DNA of 24,169 bases from JAZDEU01 sp043808545 (GCA_043808545.1 JAZDEU010000047.1:1-24169), one strand, 5' to 3'. Counted from the stretch's first letter, positions 14,860 through 23,450 are shown. The notes: generated from the sequence alone by a model not told the origin. Numbers and translations: made by a program.

Positions 14860-14895
14860 GGATTATTCGCCTCGTTCTTCTGCTCAGAATGACGA
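14811..14895. repeat. Repeat remnant spanning the murD stop and the gatB leader
   Basis: GCGCGACGAAGGAGCGAAGT (14814-14833) and GCTCAGAATGACG (14881-14893) are words of the same CGTCATTCTGAGC family found inside MITE copy 1. The murD stop at 14857 falls inside it, so the last residues of the ligase appear element-encoded. An ATG at 14889 in frame with gatB is also part of it. Confidence 0.5.
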
Positions 14896-14909
14896 TCCTC
14901 GTCAGATAT

Positions 14910-16394
14910 ATGCCTTACAAACCAACAATCGGTCTAGAAATTCATGCTGAATTAAAAACAAAATCTAAGATGTTTTGTTCTTGCGAGAATGGGCTTGGAT
15001 TAGAAAAAGAGCCTAATCGCCATATTTGCCCTATTTGCACGGCGCAACCTGGGATATTGCCGGTTATAAATAAACAGGCGGTGGAAAATATAATAAAAGC
15101 AGGATTGGTATTAAATTCGGAAATTCAAAAGGAGTTCAAATTTTTTAGAAAAAATTATTTTTATCCGGATATTCCAAAAGCTTATCAAATAACTTCTCAA
15201 GAAGCGCCTCTTGCAATGGGAGGATATATTAAAATTTCAGGAAGAGACATTAGAATTCATCATATTCATTTAGAGGAAGATGTCGGGAAAAATACACATC
15301 CAGATGGCGCAAATTATTCTTTAGTTGATTATAATCGCGCGGGGGTTCCTTTAATGGAATTAGTTACAGAACCTGATATTAAGTCAGGCGCGGAAGCAAA
15401 ATTATTTTGTCAAGAATTACAGCATATTTTAAGAGCTTTAGAGGTGTCAGATGCGGACATGGAAAAAGGCCAGATGCGATGCGAAGTTAATATTTCTGTA
15501 AGTAAAGATAATACGCTCGGGATTAAAGTAGAAATAAAAAATTTAAATTCATTTCGGACAGTTGAACGAGCTGTTGATTTTGAGATAAAAAGGCAAACGG
15601 AAGTTTTAGAAAATGGCGAGAAAATTATTCAAGAAACGCGCGGATGGGATGATACAAAGCAGAAAACTTTTTCTCAAAGATCAAAAGAAACAGCTAAAGA
15701 TTATCGATATTTCCCAGAGCCTGATTTGCCTAGTATAAAAATAGGAAAGGAATGGGTAAGAAGAGTTAAATGCGACTTGCCTGAGATGCCGCAAGCAAAA
15801 AGAGAAAGATTTATGAAGCAATATGGATTTTCTGAAAGCAATGCGAATATTTTAGTTCTAGATAAAAATTTAGCGGCTTTTACCGAGAAAGTTATTTCGG
15901 AACTTAAAGCATGGCTTATAGTTTTAGAAAATATGGAGGGTTCAAAGGATGAAATATGGGTTAATAACAAGCAAAAATTAGTAAAATTAGTGAGCGGATG
16001 GCTTATAAATAAATTGCCTCCCTTTCTCGCGGAAGCAAACCAAAATTGGGAGAATGTAAAAATTACTCCTGAAAATTTTTCTGAATTCATAACGGTTATT
16101 TATGAAAATAAAATTTCCAGCGCAATCGGTCAGGAATTATTAAAAGAAATGGTTTTAACAGGCAAAGATCCATCTGACATTATGGATGAAAAAAATATGT
16201 CGCAGATTAGCGGAAGCGTGGAGATGGATGAGATTATAGATAAAGTAATAAAAAATAATCCCGAGCAAGTCGGGCAATTTAGAGCTGGGAAAGAAACTGT
16301 TTTGCAGTTTTTGATTGGACAAGTGATGAAAGAATCCCGCGGGAAAGCAAATCCGCAAATGGCTGACGAAATGTTAAAAAAGAAATTAAAATAA
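14910..16394 (+). CDS. gatB: Asp/Glu-tRNA(Asn/Gln) amidotransferase subunit B
   Basis: 494 residues from Met 14910, which begins YKPTIGLEIHAELKT in the family register; the in-frame ATG at 14889 lies in a repeat and adds unlikely residues. GatB binds misacylated Glu-tRNA(Gln) or Asp-tRNA(Asn), phosphorylates the acyl group and accepts ammonia from GatA. Visible features are the zinc-site cysteines in FCSCENGLG...HICPICTAQPG, then FRKNYFYPDIPKAYQITSQ, HLEEDVGKNTH, DYNRAGVPLMELVTEPD, VEIKNLNSFRTVERA, ETRGWDD and YRYFPEPDLP, followed by the helical and YqeY-like tail (LIGQVMKESRGKANPQMADE). Length is normal. GatA and GatC are not in this window. One base separates its stop from the oppositely oriented miaA. 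Confidence 0.95.
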   Translation: MPYKPTIGLEIHAELKTKSKMFCSCENGLGLEKEPNRHICPICTAQPGILPVINKQAVENIIKAGLVLNSEIQKEFKFFRKNYFYPDIPKAYQITSQEAPLAMGGYIKISGRDIRIHHIHLEEDVGKNTHPDGANYSLVDYNRAGVPLMELVTEPDIKSGAEAKLFCQELQHILRALEVSDADMEKGQMRCEVNISVSKDNTLGIKVEIKNLNSFRTVERAVDFEIKRQTEVLENGEKIIQETRGWDDTKQKTFSQRSKETAKDYRYFPEPDLPSIKIGKEWVRRVKCDLPEMPQAKRERFMKQYGFSESNANILVLDKNLAAFTEKVISELKAWLIVLENMEGSKDEIWVNNKQKLVKLVSGWLINKLPPFLAEANQNWENVKITPENFSEFITVIYENKISSAIGQELLKEMVLTGKDPSDIMDEKNMSQISGSVEMDEIIDKVIKNNPEQVGQFRAGKETVLQFLIGQVMKESRGKANPQMADEMLKKKLK

Positions 16395-16395
16395 T

Positions 16396-17367
16396 TTATT
16401 TAAGAAATTTTTTGCTTAATTCATAAGCTTGCGCATATTCTGAAATCCATTTTATGTTTTTATCTCTTTTAAACCACGTAATCTGGCGTTTCGCGAATTG
16501 ATGTGAAGCGATTTTTAAGAGATTCACCATTTTATCATATTTTAGTTTGCCTTGCAGATATTGCGAAATAAATTTATATTCTAATCCAAAAGCTTCAAGC
16601 CGTTTCATGGAAACGGCTTCTTTATGCAATCGTTTTACTTCTTCAACCATCCCCTCTTTCTCTAATCTTATATCAATCCTTTGATCAATTTTAGTGTTCA
16701 CTGAGTCCTTTGTAGATTTTATACCTAACAATAAACACCTATACTTCCCTTCTTTCTTTTGCTCTTCCCGAAGTTTTGTAATAGGTCTTTTGCAAGAATT
16801 CATAATTTCAATGTATCTGATCATTCTTCTTTTGTTATTTTGAATAATTTTTTCATCTAACTTAGGATCTAATTTTTTTAATTCTTTCAATATTTTTTCA
16901 TTGCTCCAACTATCTAATATTTTCCGTAATTTTAAATTAGGTTTTGCCTCATTAAGGAGCGGGGTGCCTTCAACGATAGATTGGATATACAATCCTGTCC
17001 CACCGACTAAAAAAGGAGTTTTACCCCTTTTTATAATATCATCAATAGCTTTATAGGCTAATTTTTGATATTTTGCTAAAGAAAATTTTGTGTTTGGCGA
17101 TACAACATCAATTAAGTGGTATGGAATTTTAAATCGGCGGCTCCATTGTGGCTTTAGCCCCGTGGAGCCTTTTTGCGCATTTTTTTTTATACCAATTTCA
17201 TATTCCTCTAAATCTTTTCCAGTTCCAATATCCATTCCGCGATAAACCTGTCTTGAATCAGCGGAAACTATCTCGCCATTAAAACAAGAAGCAAGTTTAA
17301 CTGCTAACTTTGTTTTCCCGACCGCTGTCGGACCGAGTATTACGATTAGTTTAGTTTTTTTTTCCAT
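16396..17367 (-). CDS. miaA: tRNA dimethylallyltransferase
   Basis: 323 residues. It transfers a dimethylallyl group to N6 of A37 in tRNAs reading UNN codons. Visible motifs are the P-loop GPTAVGKT (residues 11-18), SADSRQVYRGMDIGTGK, PYHLIDVVSPNTKFSLAKYQ, LVGGTGLYIQSI, a central helical insertion domain, and FAKRQITWFKRDKNIKWI near the end. Between GTGKDLEEYEIG and PYHLIDV there is an additional stretch (NAQKGSTGLKPQWSRRFKI) encoded by a palindrome, probably a loop insertion close to the substrate-entry region. The gene is 19 bases downstream of serS, in one operon. The N-terminal start is standard for the family. Confidence 0.94.
   Translation of the reverse strand: MEKKTKLIVILGPTAVGKTKLAVKLASCFNGEIVSADSRQVYRGMDIGTGKDLEEYEIGIKKNAQKGSTGLKPQWSRRFKIPYHLIDVVSPNTKFSLAKYQKLAYKAIDDIIKRGKTPFLVGGTGLYIQSIVEGTPLLNEAKPNLKLRKILDSWSNEKILKELKKLDPKLDEKIIQNNKRRMIRYIEIMNSCKRPITKLREEQKKEGKYRCLLLGIKSTKDSVNTKIDQRIDIRLEKEGMVEEVKRLHKEAVSMKRLEAFGLEYKFISQYLQGKLKYDKMVNLLKIASHQFAKRQITWFKRDKNIKWISEYAQAYELSKKFLK
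17135..17172. repeat. In-frame hairpin insertion in miaA
   Basis: GGCTCCA (17139-17145) and TGGAGCC (17163-17169) form the outer stem, with GGCTTTAGCC inside. The gene strand reads GSTGLKPQWSRR. It is G+C-rich compared with its surroundings and lies in a variable loop of MiaA. Confidence 0.65.
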
Positions 17368-17386
17368 AAAAAATAATTATTTTACT

Positions 17387-18685
17387 TTATAAACTAATTT
17401 TCTTTTTCCCCACATACTTTTGTAAAACCTCCGGCACGCGGACAGAGCCGTCTTTTTGCTGATAATTTTCTAAAATAGCAATCAGGATGCGAGGAGACGC
17501 AATCACTGTATTATTAAGACCATGCGCAAATTTTTTCTCTCCATTTTCATCTTCGTATTTTATATTCAAACGCCGCGTCTGCCAATCGCCCAAATTAGAA
17601 CAAGAATGAGTTTCGCCATAATTATTTCGGCTCGGCATCCATGTTTCTATATCGTCCATTCTATATTTCCCTGCCCCCATATCGCCGGTGCATGTCTGGA
17701 CAATTCTATACGGCAATTCTAATTCCTGCAAAATTTCTTCGGCAATCTTTCGCATTTCTTCAAAATATTTCATTGAAATATTATAATCATTTTCACAAAG
17801 TATGACTTGTTCAATTTTCATAAATTCATGGATTCTAAAAAGTCCTTTTGTGTCTTTTCCATAGCTTCCCACTTCGCTCCTGAAACATGAAGAAAATCCG
17901 CATATTTTTATGGGCAGATCTTTTTTATTTATCACTTCTTTTGCATAATATGCAAGCAACGCTGGTTCTGCTGTTCCTGCTAAAAAAATCGGATCTTTTA
18001 TTTCTTCTCCGCTTTCCATTTTTCCAGGGTTTGCAACTTGAAATATTTCTTCGCGTCCGAATGGGAAATGTCCGCTACCATAAAGAGCAAATTCTTTAAC
18101 TAATACCGGATTTATCATCGGCACAAACCCTTTTTTAACCATTTTAGTAATTGCATACATCATAATTCCCATCTGCATTAATGTAGCTTCATTCTTTAAA
18201 AAATATCCTCTGAATCCATGCGCCTTCACTCCTTTTTCTAAATCAATAAGATCTAAATTTTTACCAAGTTCAATATGATCTTTTATTTCAAAATTAAATT
18301 TTTTCAGCTCTCCCCACCTTTTAATTTCCACATTGTCCTCGCTAGTTTTACCAATAGCCGTATCTTCGGACGGAATTTGAGGAACTGAATACATCAAATT
18401 TTGATAAGTTTTATCAGTTTTTTTAAATTGTTCTTCAATTATTGCAATCTTTTCTTTAAGCTCCCTGCCCTCATTGATTAAACCATCGTCGGATTTTCTC
18501 TGCGTTTTCTTCATAATCTTTGCAATCTCGTTCCTGCGCGCGCGCAGAGCGTCAATTTCCTGCTGTAATTTTCTTCGCTCATCATCAGTTTTCAATAGTT
18601 CGTCAATGTCTAATTTGATGTTTTTATTTTTAATAGCCGCTTTAACCTTGTCTTTGTTTTCTTTTATGAATTTTATGTCTAACAT
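17387..18685 (-). CDS. serS: Serine-tRNA ligase
   Basis: 432 residues, normal length. It activates serine and charges tRNA(Ser). The N-terminal antiparallel coiled-coil arm (about residues 27-100, rich in Lys and Glu: RRKLQQEIDALRARRNEIAK) binds the long variable arm of tRNA(Ser). The class II catalytic domain shows motif 1 near VPMINPVLVK, the serine-site TAEP, motif 2 FRSEVGSYGKDTKGLFRIHEF and the motif 3 region NNTVIASPRILIAILENYQ, ending in PEVLQKYVGKK. The start follows the family's MLDIKFIKEN. It is the first gene of a serS-miaA pair; no Shine-Dalgarno sequence or convincing promoter is seen upstream. Confidence 0.96.
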   Translation of the reverse strand: MLDIKFIKENKDKVKAAIKNKNIKLDIDELLKTDDERRKLQQEIDALRARRNEIAKIMKKTQRKSDDGLINEGRELKEKIAIIEEQFKKTDKTYQNLMYSVPQIPSEDTAIGKTSEDNVEIKRWGELKKFNFEIKDHIELGKNLDLIDLEKGVKAHGFRGYFLKNEATLMQMGIMMYAITKMVKKGFVPMINPVLVKEFALYGSGHFPFGREEIFQVANPGKMESGEEIKDPIFLAGTAEPALLAYYAKEVINKKDLPIKICGFSSCFRSEVGSYGKDTKGLFRIHEFMKIEQVILCENDYNISMKYFEEMRKIAEEILQELELPYRIVQTCTGDMGAGKYRMDDIETWMPSRNNYGETHSCSNLGDWQTRRLNIKYEDENGEKKFAHGLNNTVIASPRILIAILENYQQKDGSVRVPEVLQKYVGKKKISL

Positions 18686-18770
18686 ATAGTTTTAAAAATC
18701 AAAAAACAAAAACATTTTAAAGTTATTTGTTTATTGATAAATATTCATTATTATTCTACTCTATCACCTT

Positions 18771-18782
18771 TTTTAGCTAAAA
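18771..18782. other. Perfect 12-bp palindrome TTTTAGCTAAAA
   Basis: Lies between the end of the large secreted-protein gene and serS. It has no loop and no T-tract typical of an intrinsic terminator, so it may be an operator-like site or chance in AT-rich DNA. Nothing else is visible in this gap. Confidence 0.2.
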
Positions 18783-18791
18783 GCAAGCATT

Positions 18792-21700
18792 TTAATATAC
18801 TAATTTCCACCCGCTAAAATCAACATTATCGCTAACCTCTATTCCATGCCCGTCAGGATTAAAATTTATATTATGCGGTCCGCTCGCGTCCCCCCACCAA
18901 TTATTTTGCGCGTTAACAATATCGCTTGAATTATTTACAATCCCATATCCTAAATTATTTTCAAAAATCGTATCTGTAATATTCACACTCTCCGCTTTTT
19001 TAACTACAATACCATTGAAAATCTTTTTCCCTTCTGAATCTCCACTAATAAGAGAATTTTTTATTTCTATATTACCGCTTTCTATAAGCACTATTTCATC
19101 TGCAAAACTCCCTCCTCGTATTTCAAAATTATTTATTTTAATATTACCAGTAATGCCTAATGCGCCATATTTTAAAATAACATGATCTAATTCGGAAAAA
19201 TCCTCGTTCGCCATATTGTATAAAAAAACCGCTTTCCAATCCCCAGCTCCAGGTGATGTTAAAGCGCCATCATTATTACTATCTCCATAAACATCATCTA
19301 AAAAGGAAGTAAAAATTATGGGCCATTTCTTAGAACCATTTGCAATAATTTGCGCATTTTCACCAATTGTAGCAAGCATCCCGTTATTTAAAAATTTTAA
19401 AATAGCACCTTGCTCTATTTTTATCTTACCATTCACAACCACTGTCCCAATTGAATAAGGGCTTTGCATTTTTGTAAATAAAAAATCTTCATTTATGACT
19501 CCATCAATATATGTAATTTTATGCGGTTCTATTGCATTTGCTTTTGTCGCGCTATTTATAGATTTCGGAGTGCCGTTAATCGCATTGCCATCTGCGTCCA
19601 AACCGTTTTTTGTTACGCCATCGTTTGACGCCCAATTACTGCTGTCATTTCCAGATTCAACTGGATTTATCCTCTCCATTGTTTTCTTAGAAGAATTATC
19701 GCCTTTCCCAAACCATTTGTCTGAACAATTTATGTGTTCAATAAAATTTCCGTCTGCATCTTTTAGGAATAATTCTTCGCCATCGTTTCTAAGCGCAGTA
19801 TCAGATGCGCCGGAATAAGTTTGATCAGCTGCTATATCGCTGATTGCCTGATCGTCATAACCTCGTTCTAAAAGATAATATCCGTATGGAGCTATTTTTC
19901 CAGCTAAAGTAATACTGGGATTACCATCAACAGCATTTAATGTCCAGCCAGTTAAATCCAAAGTAAAACCAGTATTATTATATAACTCAATCCATTCATC
20001 AAGATAATCAGCGCTCGTGCCCATCCACGCAATTTCATTTATTACTACGGTTAAATCAGGCTTATTTGCTTTTTCTATTTTAATTTCCGCAGATTCACTC
20101 TTATCTCCATCAGCTTCTACAACATAAGCTGAAATCTCGCTAACGCCGGTTTGAAGAACAATATTTTCTATTTTCCAATTCCCAATTTCATCAACCAGAT
20201 TTTCCCCTCCTTTATAAGGAGGGGCCAGGGGTGGTTTAATTTCAATAATTACCGTTTTCCCAACATCTGTTAAATCAGCAGTCCCGCTAACTGAAAAAGT
20301 ATCAACATCATAATCAAAAATATAATTATTTGTTGGATAAATAATCACTGGAATTTTCGGAAAAGTCAAATTCATCCTTGTACACTTAATTTGTTCACTG
20401 GATGCCAACGACCAATTTTCTATGTTTCCAGCCTTATCAACCGCCCTAACCATAAAGCATAAATTTTTTCCGTCCAGCGAATTATCTTCTATTTTAAAAA
20501 TAGCGCTAGCCGCGCTAGCCGCCATTTCAAAGTCTTTCCAATTATCACCTTCCACGTTCCACATCAAATCATAATAATCAATCCCGCTAATAATATCCCC
20601 ATAATCTATTCCAGCCCACTCTATCATAAAATTTGCGCTATTTACTTTTGCTAAATCTTTTAAGCTTGAAATCGGCGGAAGCTTATCTTCTAATATTATT
20701 TCTTTTTTAACCTCATCTTTTGCCTCTTCATTTTTATCTTTGCTTTCTTTATTATCTTCATCTGAATTTTCTTTATTTTCAGATTCAGATGCGCCAGTTA
20801 CGAGGATAAAAGGAGGAGATTGAGGTGTCGGATTATTATTGCCAATATTTTTAACGGATGCAGTTTTATCGTTTGCTTGACTTGTTTCTTGTGGTGCTGG
20901 AGGTGTCTTTTGTTTTTTGCAAATTTCCGAATATATTCCTCGCTTTTTATCTTCTGCTTCTTTTCCCGCATTGCGAATTTCATTTATTCTAGTATTATCT
21001 ATCATTACCGGGCAGTTTTTCATATAGCTTTCACAAGTAAAAAATTCTCCACGCCCTTCCCTAGCTAAAATTTTATTAACAAATAAAGTATTCGCGTAAA
21101 CATATCGCAAAAGACGTCCGTAAGTATCTTTATCCGCTCCGCTATCGCTAATTATATTTATTTCTTTAATATTTTCTAGTAAAGATTTATTCCTTTCACT
21201 TGCCGCCCAAGCTAAACATTCATCATCTTCGCTTCCTTCTTTGTTTAATTCAGGAGTATCAACTCCAATATATCTCACACGTCTTCCGTCTTCTAATTCA
21301 ATCGTATCTCCGTCAATAACATATTTAATTTTTACTAATTCACCATCTTTTTCTCCAGCCTTTGATTGCCCTTGCGTCTCGTTTAATACTTGCTCTTTAA
21401 TATTTAATATTTTTTCGTTTCCTTCTTCCACATTCTTAATTCCTAATTCGTAATTCATAATTCCCACATCTTCCGCTTTCTTCTGCGTTAAATCCGCGTT
21501 GGTATCCGCATCTGATCCGCGCGTCTCGCCAGAAACAGCCTCGCCTAAAACTTTTCCACTGCTTTCTTTTATAACATCCACGCTATTTTTCACAACATCA
21601 TTAAGCAAATTTGCTATTTCATCAGCGCCTTCTTTTTGAAGTTGCGCAGGATTCGGATTTTGAGCTGAAGAATTTACAACCGCTTTACTTAAAACATCAT

Positions 21701-22799
21701 TTACAGTTAACTGCGCAGTTTCTTTTGTAAATATGGACACTAATTTAGTAGCAGTATTTCCTATTGCGCTTTTCACGCTATTGTATGCGCTAGCCGTTGT
21801 ATCTGCTACAGTATTAAACGCATTTGCCAAAGCTATTTTTTTGCTAGCGAGCCATGAGAGCGGTTGCTCTTCTTGTTTTTTTCCTGCTTCTTCATAAAAA
21901 AGTTTTATAATTCCCGCCCCATACGAAACCGCCTTCGGCGCTAAGTTATTGAAGTAGGATTGGTGGATGATGGGATCGTCTATGATATATTTTGTTTCAT
22001 CATTTTTTATTACATCATACCAATTAAATTCATTGTAATCACTTAAGGCTGTTAATCCACCTTGTGAATTATAATGGAATTCAAATTTTCGTCCATCATT
22101 TAATTTTTCTATTTTACTATTAATAATTTTGGGTAAATTATATTTTTGTATATTAATTGTATCTTTACTAAAAAAATTAGTATTAGTGTAATATGCTAAG
22201 TCAGAAAAACATTGATCTAAATCATTGCAATTTATAAGAGAAATATTAGAAAAATTTATTTTATTATCTTTAATATAATTATCCACCCAAGTTTCGTAAG
22301 GCTCATCTGCGATTCCATGCCCGTCGTCGCGCGTATGCGCAGGGACTGCCATATCTTCTAGCAAATGCAAAATATGTCCTAAAGCAATATAAGCTTTTTC
22401 TTTATCTCCGTTTTGATAATAATAAATTGCTGATTCCCATGAATAATCCCCCTTCCCTAGCAATGGCGCGGTTTGAGCAGTAGAACTATGCGCCCATTGA
22501 ATCGCAGTTTTAGCGATATTTGCCGCAATCCCATCTTTTAGGGCAGTTTTATAAATTGGATCATAAAAATGATTCATATACCGAGGATCAGCGTCCTCTT
22601 CTATGCTTCCCTTTTTCATCCATTCTATTTCCTGCGCAGTAATTTGTTCCCCTGCCGTTTTGTTAAATAATTTAACGACTTGTTCTGTAAGCGCTGGATG
22701 CGTAATTTTATCTCCGTAAGAGGAAACAAAAAAATAACCGTAAAATACGCTTCCTAAAATTAAGCAAAATAAAAAAACATATTTACTAAATTTTTTCAT
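18792..22799 (-). CDS. Very large secreted multidomain nuclease/phospholipase-like protein
   Basis: 1335 residues. A hydrophobic signal or anchor segment (about 7-27) is followed by a zinc-dependent phospholipase C / S1-P1 nuclease-like domain (about 33-305; ITHPALTEQ, HILHLLEDM at 142-150, PAHTRDDGHG). A low-complexity linker leads to an SNase domain (about 487-628): IDGDTIEL, VRYIGVDTPE and YGRLLRYVY keep the equivalents of the catalytic Arg, Glu and Arg (R509, E517, R562). Then come a Pro/Glu/Lys-rich linker, Fn3/Ig-like modules (about 712-907), a lamin-tail domain (about 917-1055; VINEIAWMGTSA, DEWIELYNNT) and a right-handed beta-helix (about 1118-1330; NNWWGDASGPH). It probably acts outside the cell on nucleic acids or lipids. 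The linkers carry repeat-derived peptides (425-456, 855-867). No sortase motif is seen. Confidence 0.82.
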   Translation of the reverse strand: MKKFSKYVFLFCLILGSVFYGYFFVSSYGDKITHPALTEQVVKLFNKTAGEQITAQEIEWMKKGSIEEDADPRYMNHFYDPIYKTALKDGIAANIAKTAIQWAHSSTAQTAPLLGKGDYSWESAIYYYQNGDKEKAYIALGHILHLLEDMAVPAHTRDDGHGIADEPYETWVDNYIKDNKINFSNISLINCNDLDQCFSDLAYYTNTNFFSKDTINIQKYNLPKIINSKIEKLNDGRKFEFHYNSQGGLTALSDYNEFNWYDVIKNDETKYIIDDPIIHQSYFNNLAPKAVSYGAGIIKLFYEEAGKKQEEQPLSWLASKKIALANAFNTVADTTASAYNSVKSAIGNTATKLVSIFTKETAQLTVNDVLSKAVVNSSAQNPNPAQLQKEGADEIANLLNDVVKNSVDVIKESSGKVLGEAVSGETRGSDADTNADLTQKKAEDVGIMNYELGIKNVEEGNEKILNIKEQVLNETQGQSKAGEKDGELVKIKYVIDGDTIELEDGRRVRYIGVDTPELNKEGSEDDECLAWAASERNKSLLENIKEINIISDSGADKDTYGRLLRYVYANTLFVNKILAREGRGEFFTCESYMKNCPVMIDNTRINEIRNAGKEAEDKKRGIYSEICKKQKTPPAPQETSQANDKTASVKNIGNNNPTPQSPPFILVTGASESENKENSDEDNKESKDKNEEAKDEVKKEIILEDKLPPISSLKDLAKVNSANFMIEWAGIDYGDIISGIDYYDLMWNVEGDNWKDFEMAASAASAIFKIEDNSLDGKNLCFMVRAVDKAGNIENWSLASSEQIKCTRMNLTFPKIPVIIYPTNNYIFDYDVDTFSVSGTADLTDVGKTVIIEIKPPLAPPYKGGENLVDEIGNWKIENIVLQTGVSEISAYVVEADGDKSESAEIKIEKANKPDLTVVINEIAWMGTSADYLDEWIELYNNTGFTLDLTGWTLNAVDGNPSITLAGKIAPYGYYLLERGYDDQAISDIAADQTYSGASDTALRNDGEELFLKDADGNFIEHINCSDKWFGKGDNSSKKTMERINPVESGNDSSNWASNDGVTKNGLDADGNAINGTPKSINSATKANAIEPHKITYIDGVINEDFLFTKMQSPYSIGTVVVNGKIKIEQGAILKFLNNGMLATIGENAQIIANGSKKWPIIFTSFLDDVYGDSNNDGALTSPGAGDWKAVFLYNMANEDFSELDHVILKYGALGITGNIKINNFEIRGGSFADEIVLIESGNIEIKNSLISGDSEGKKIFNGIVVKKAESVNITDTIFENNLGYGIVNNSSDIVNAQNNWWGDASGPHNINFNPDGHGIEVSDNVDFSGWKLVY
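20201..20237. repeat. CCCCT/GGGGTG palindromic element, in-frame copy 2
   Basis: TTCCCCTCCTTTATAAGGAG continues with GGGCCAGGGGTGG. It is translated in the secreted protein as KPPLAPPYKGGEN (855-867) within an Ig-like module, just where that module's strand pattern breaks. It belongs to the same family as 3394-3427 and 22811-22848. Confidence 0.7.
21432..21528. repeat. Two dispersed-repeat segments in the linker of the secreted protein
   Basis: An AATTCCTAATTCGTAATTC type segment (21432-21465) reads MNYELGIKN. A TTAAATCCGCGTTGGTATCC type segment (21488-21507, extending to about 21528) reads RGSDADTNADLTQ. The AATCCGCGTT word is shared with 378-387 upstream of gvpL. Confidence 0.5.
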
Positions 22800-22810
22800 A
22801 AATTAAAATA

Positions 22811-22848
22811 TAGTTCCCCTCTATTAAGCGGGGCTAGGGGTGTGTTAT
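22811..22848. repeat. CCCCT/GGGGTG palindromic element, intergenic copy
   Basis: TTCCCCTCTATTAAGCGGGG is followed by CTAGGGGTGTGTTA. It lies between the secreted-protein gene and the small membrane-anchored protein gene. Together with the two coding copies it defines a family in this window. Confidence 0.65.
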
Positions 22849-22871
22849 TTCTAAAATATTTAATCTGTAAT

Positions 22872-23408
22872 TTAGAGATTATCTATTTTCCAATCCCCCT
22901 TATTATCTTTTTCAAAAAAAATATGGTGTGGAATAATGTCTCCCATACTGTCAATGTTATCAAAGGTGTAAGTTGTTAATACTTCTCCATCTGATTCTAA
23001 TTTCAGCTCAGTTAAATCTTGTTCCATTTCCTGCATAAATCCTTTTTCTTTTATTTTCTTTAAATTCTCCTTCCACTCCCCCTGTTTCTCCTCAACAAAA
23101 CACTCCGCAGCCACTTCCACATCCTCATTTTTTAAAGCCTCTTTTAGCTTTGCGTAAGTTTGCTCCGGAGTAGTGCGAGTAGGAATATTAGCCTTGTTAT
23201 TTAGCGCGTGAATCTGATCTAAATCTTTTTGCGTTAGATTATCTAACCATTCTTCTTGAACGCTTTTAGGACCTTCTAAAGTTAAAACCCAAATTAAAAA
23301 AATAACAGCTAAAATAATTAGGATTATAATTATTTTTTTCCATAATTTGCAACACTTTTTTTCTTTCGGCTGTTTTAAATTTTGTTCTGAATTTTTATTG
23401 TTATTCAT
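22872..23408 (-). CDS. Small membrane-anchored protein of unknown function
   Basis: 178 residues, not recognised as a named family. A basic, Cys-containing N-terminus (EKKCCKLWKK) precedes one strong membrane helix (about 25-44, IIIILIILAVIFLIWVL), so the remainder (45-178) should face outside. The outer part, with TRTTPEQTYAKLKEALKNED and VEVAAECF, then LTTYTFDNIDSMG and FFEKDNKGDWKIDNL, has the helix-then-beta-sheet look of small NTF2-like or DUF4878-like domains, which is only a fold-level guess. It has its own promoter with an extended -10 seven bases before the ATG. The gene for the secreted multidomain protein follows 72 bases downstream; a joint role at the cell surface is conjecture. 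Confidence 0.72.
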   Translation of the reverse strand: MNNNKNSEQNLKQPKEKKCCKLWKKIIIILIILAVIFLIWVLTLEGPKSVQEEWLDNLTQKDLDQIHALNNKANIPTRTTPEQTYAKLKEALKNEDVEVAAECFVEEKQGEWKENLKKIKEKGFMQEMEQDLTELKLESDGEVLTTYTFDNIDSMGDIIPHHIFFEKDNKGDWKIDNL

Positions 23409-23415
23409 ATAATTT

Positions 23416-23444
23416 ATTATACCATTTTAAGATTTTTTGAGCAA
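23416..23444 (-). promoter_or_regulatory. Extended -10 promoter, predicted leaderless
   Basis: On the - strand: TTGCTC (23444-23439), 17-base spacer, and TATAAT (23421-23416) preceded by TGG, i.e. an extended -10. The ATG at 23408 begins 7 bases after the -10, so the transcript should start at or within a base or two of the start codon. Confidence 0.6.
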
Positions 23445-23450
23445 TTAAAA

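Noticed and set aside
14889..14909. Earlier in-frame ATG for gatB
   Set aside because: It is part of a GCTCAGAATGACG repeat, and GatB proteins begin near the YKPTIGLEIH segment after 14910.
18771..18782. TTTTAGCTAAAA as an intrinsic terminator
   Set aside because: It has no loop, no G+C stem and no following T-tract in either direction, so it is listed only as a palindrome.
20798..20983. Lys-rich open frame within the secreted-protein gene
   Set aside because: It is a shifted reading of the SNase-Fn3 linker with low-complexity composition.
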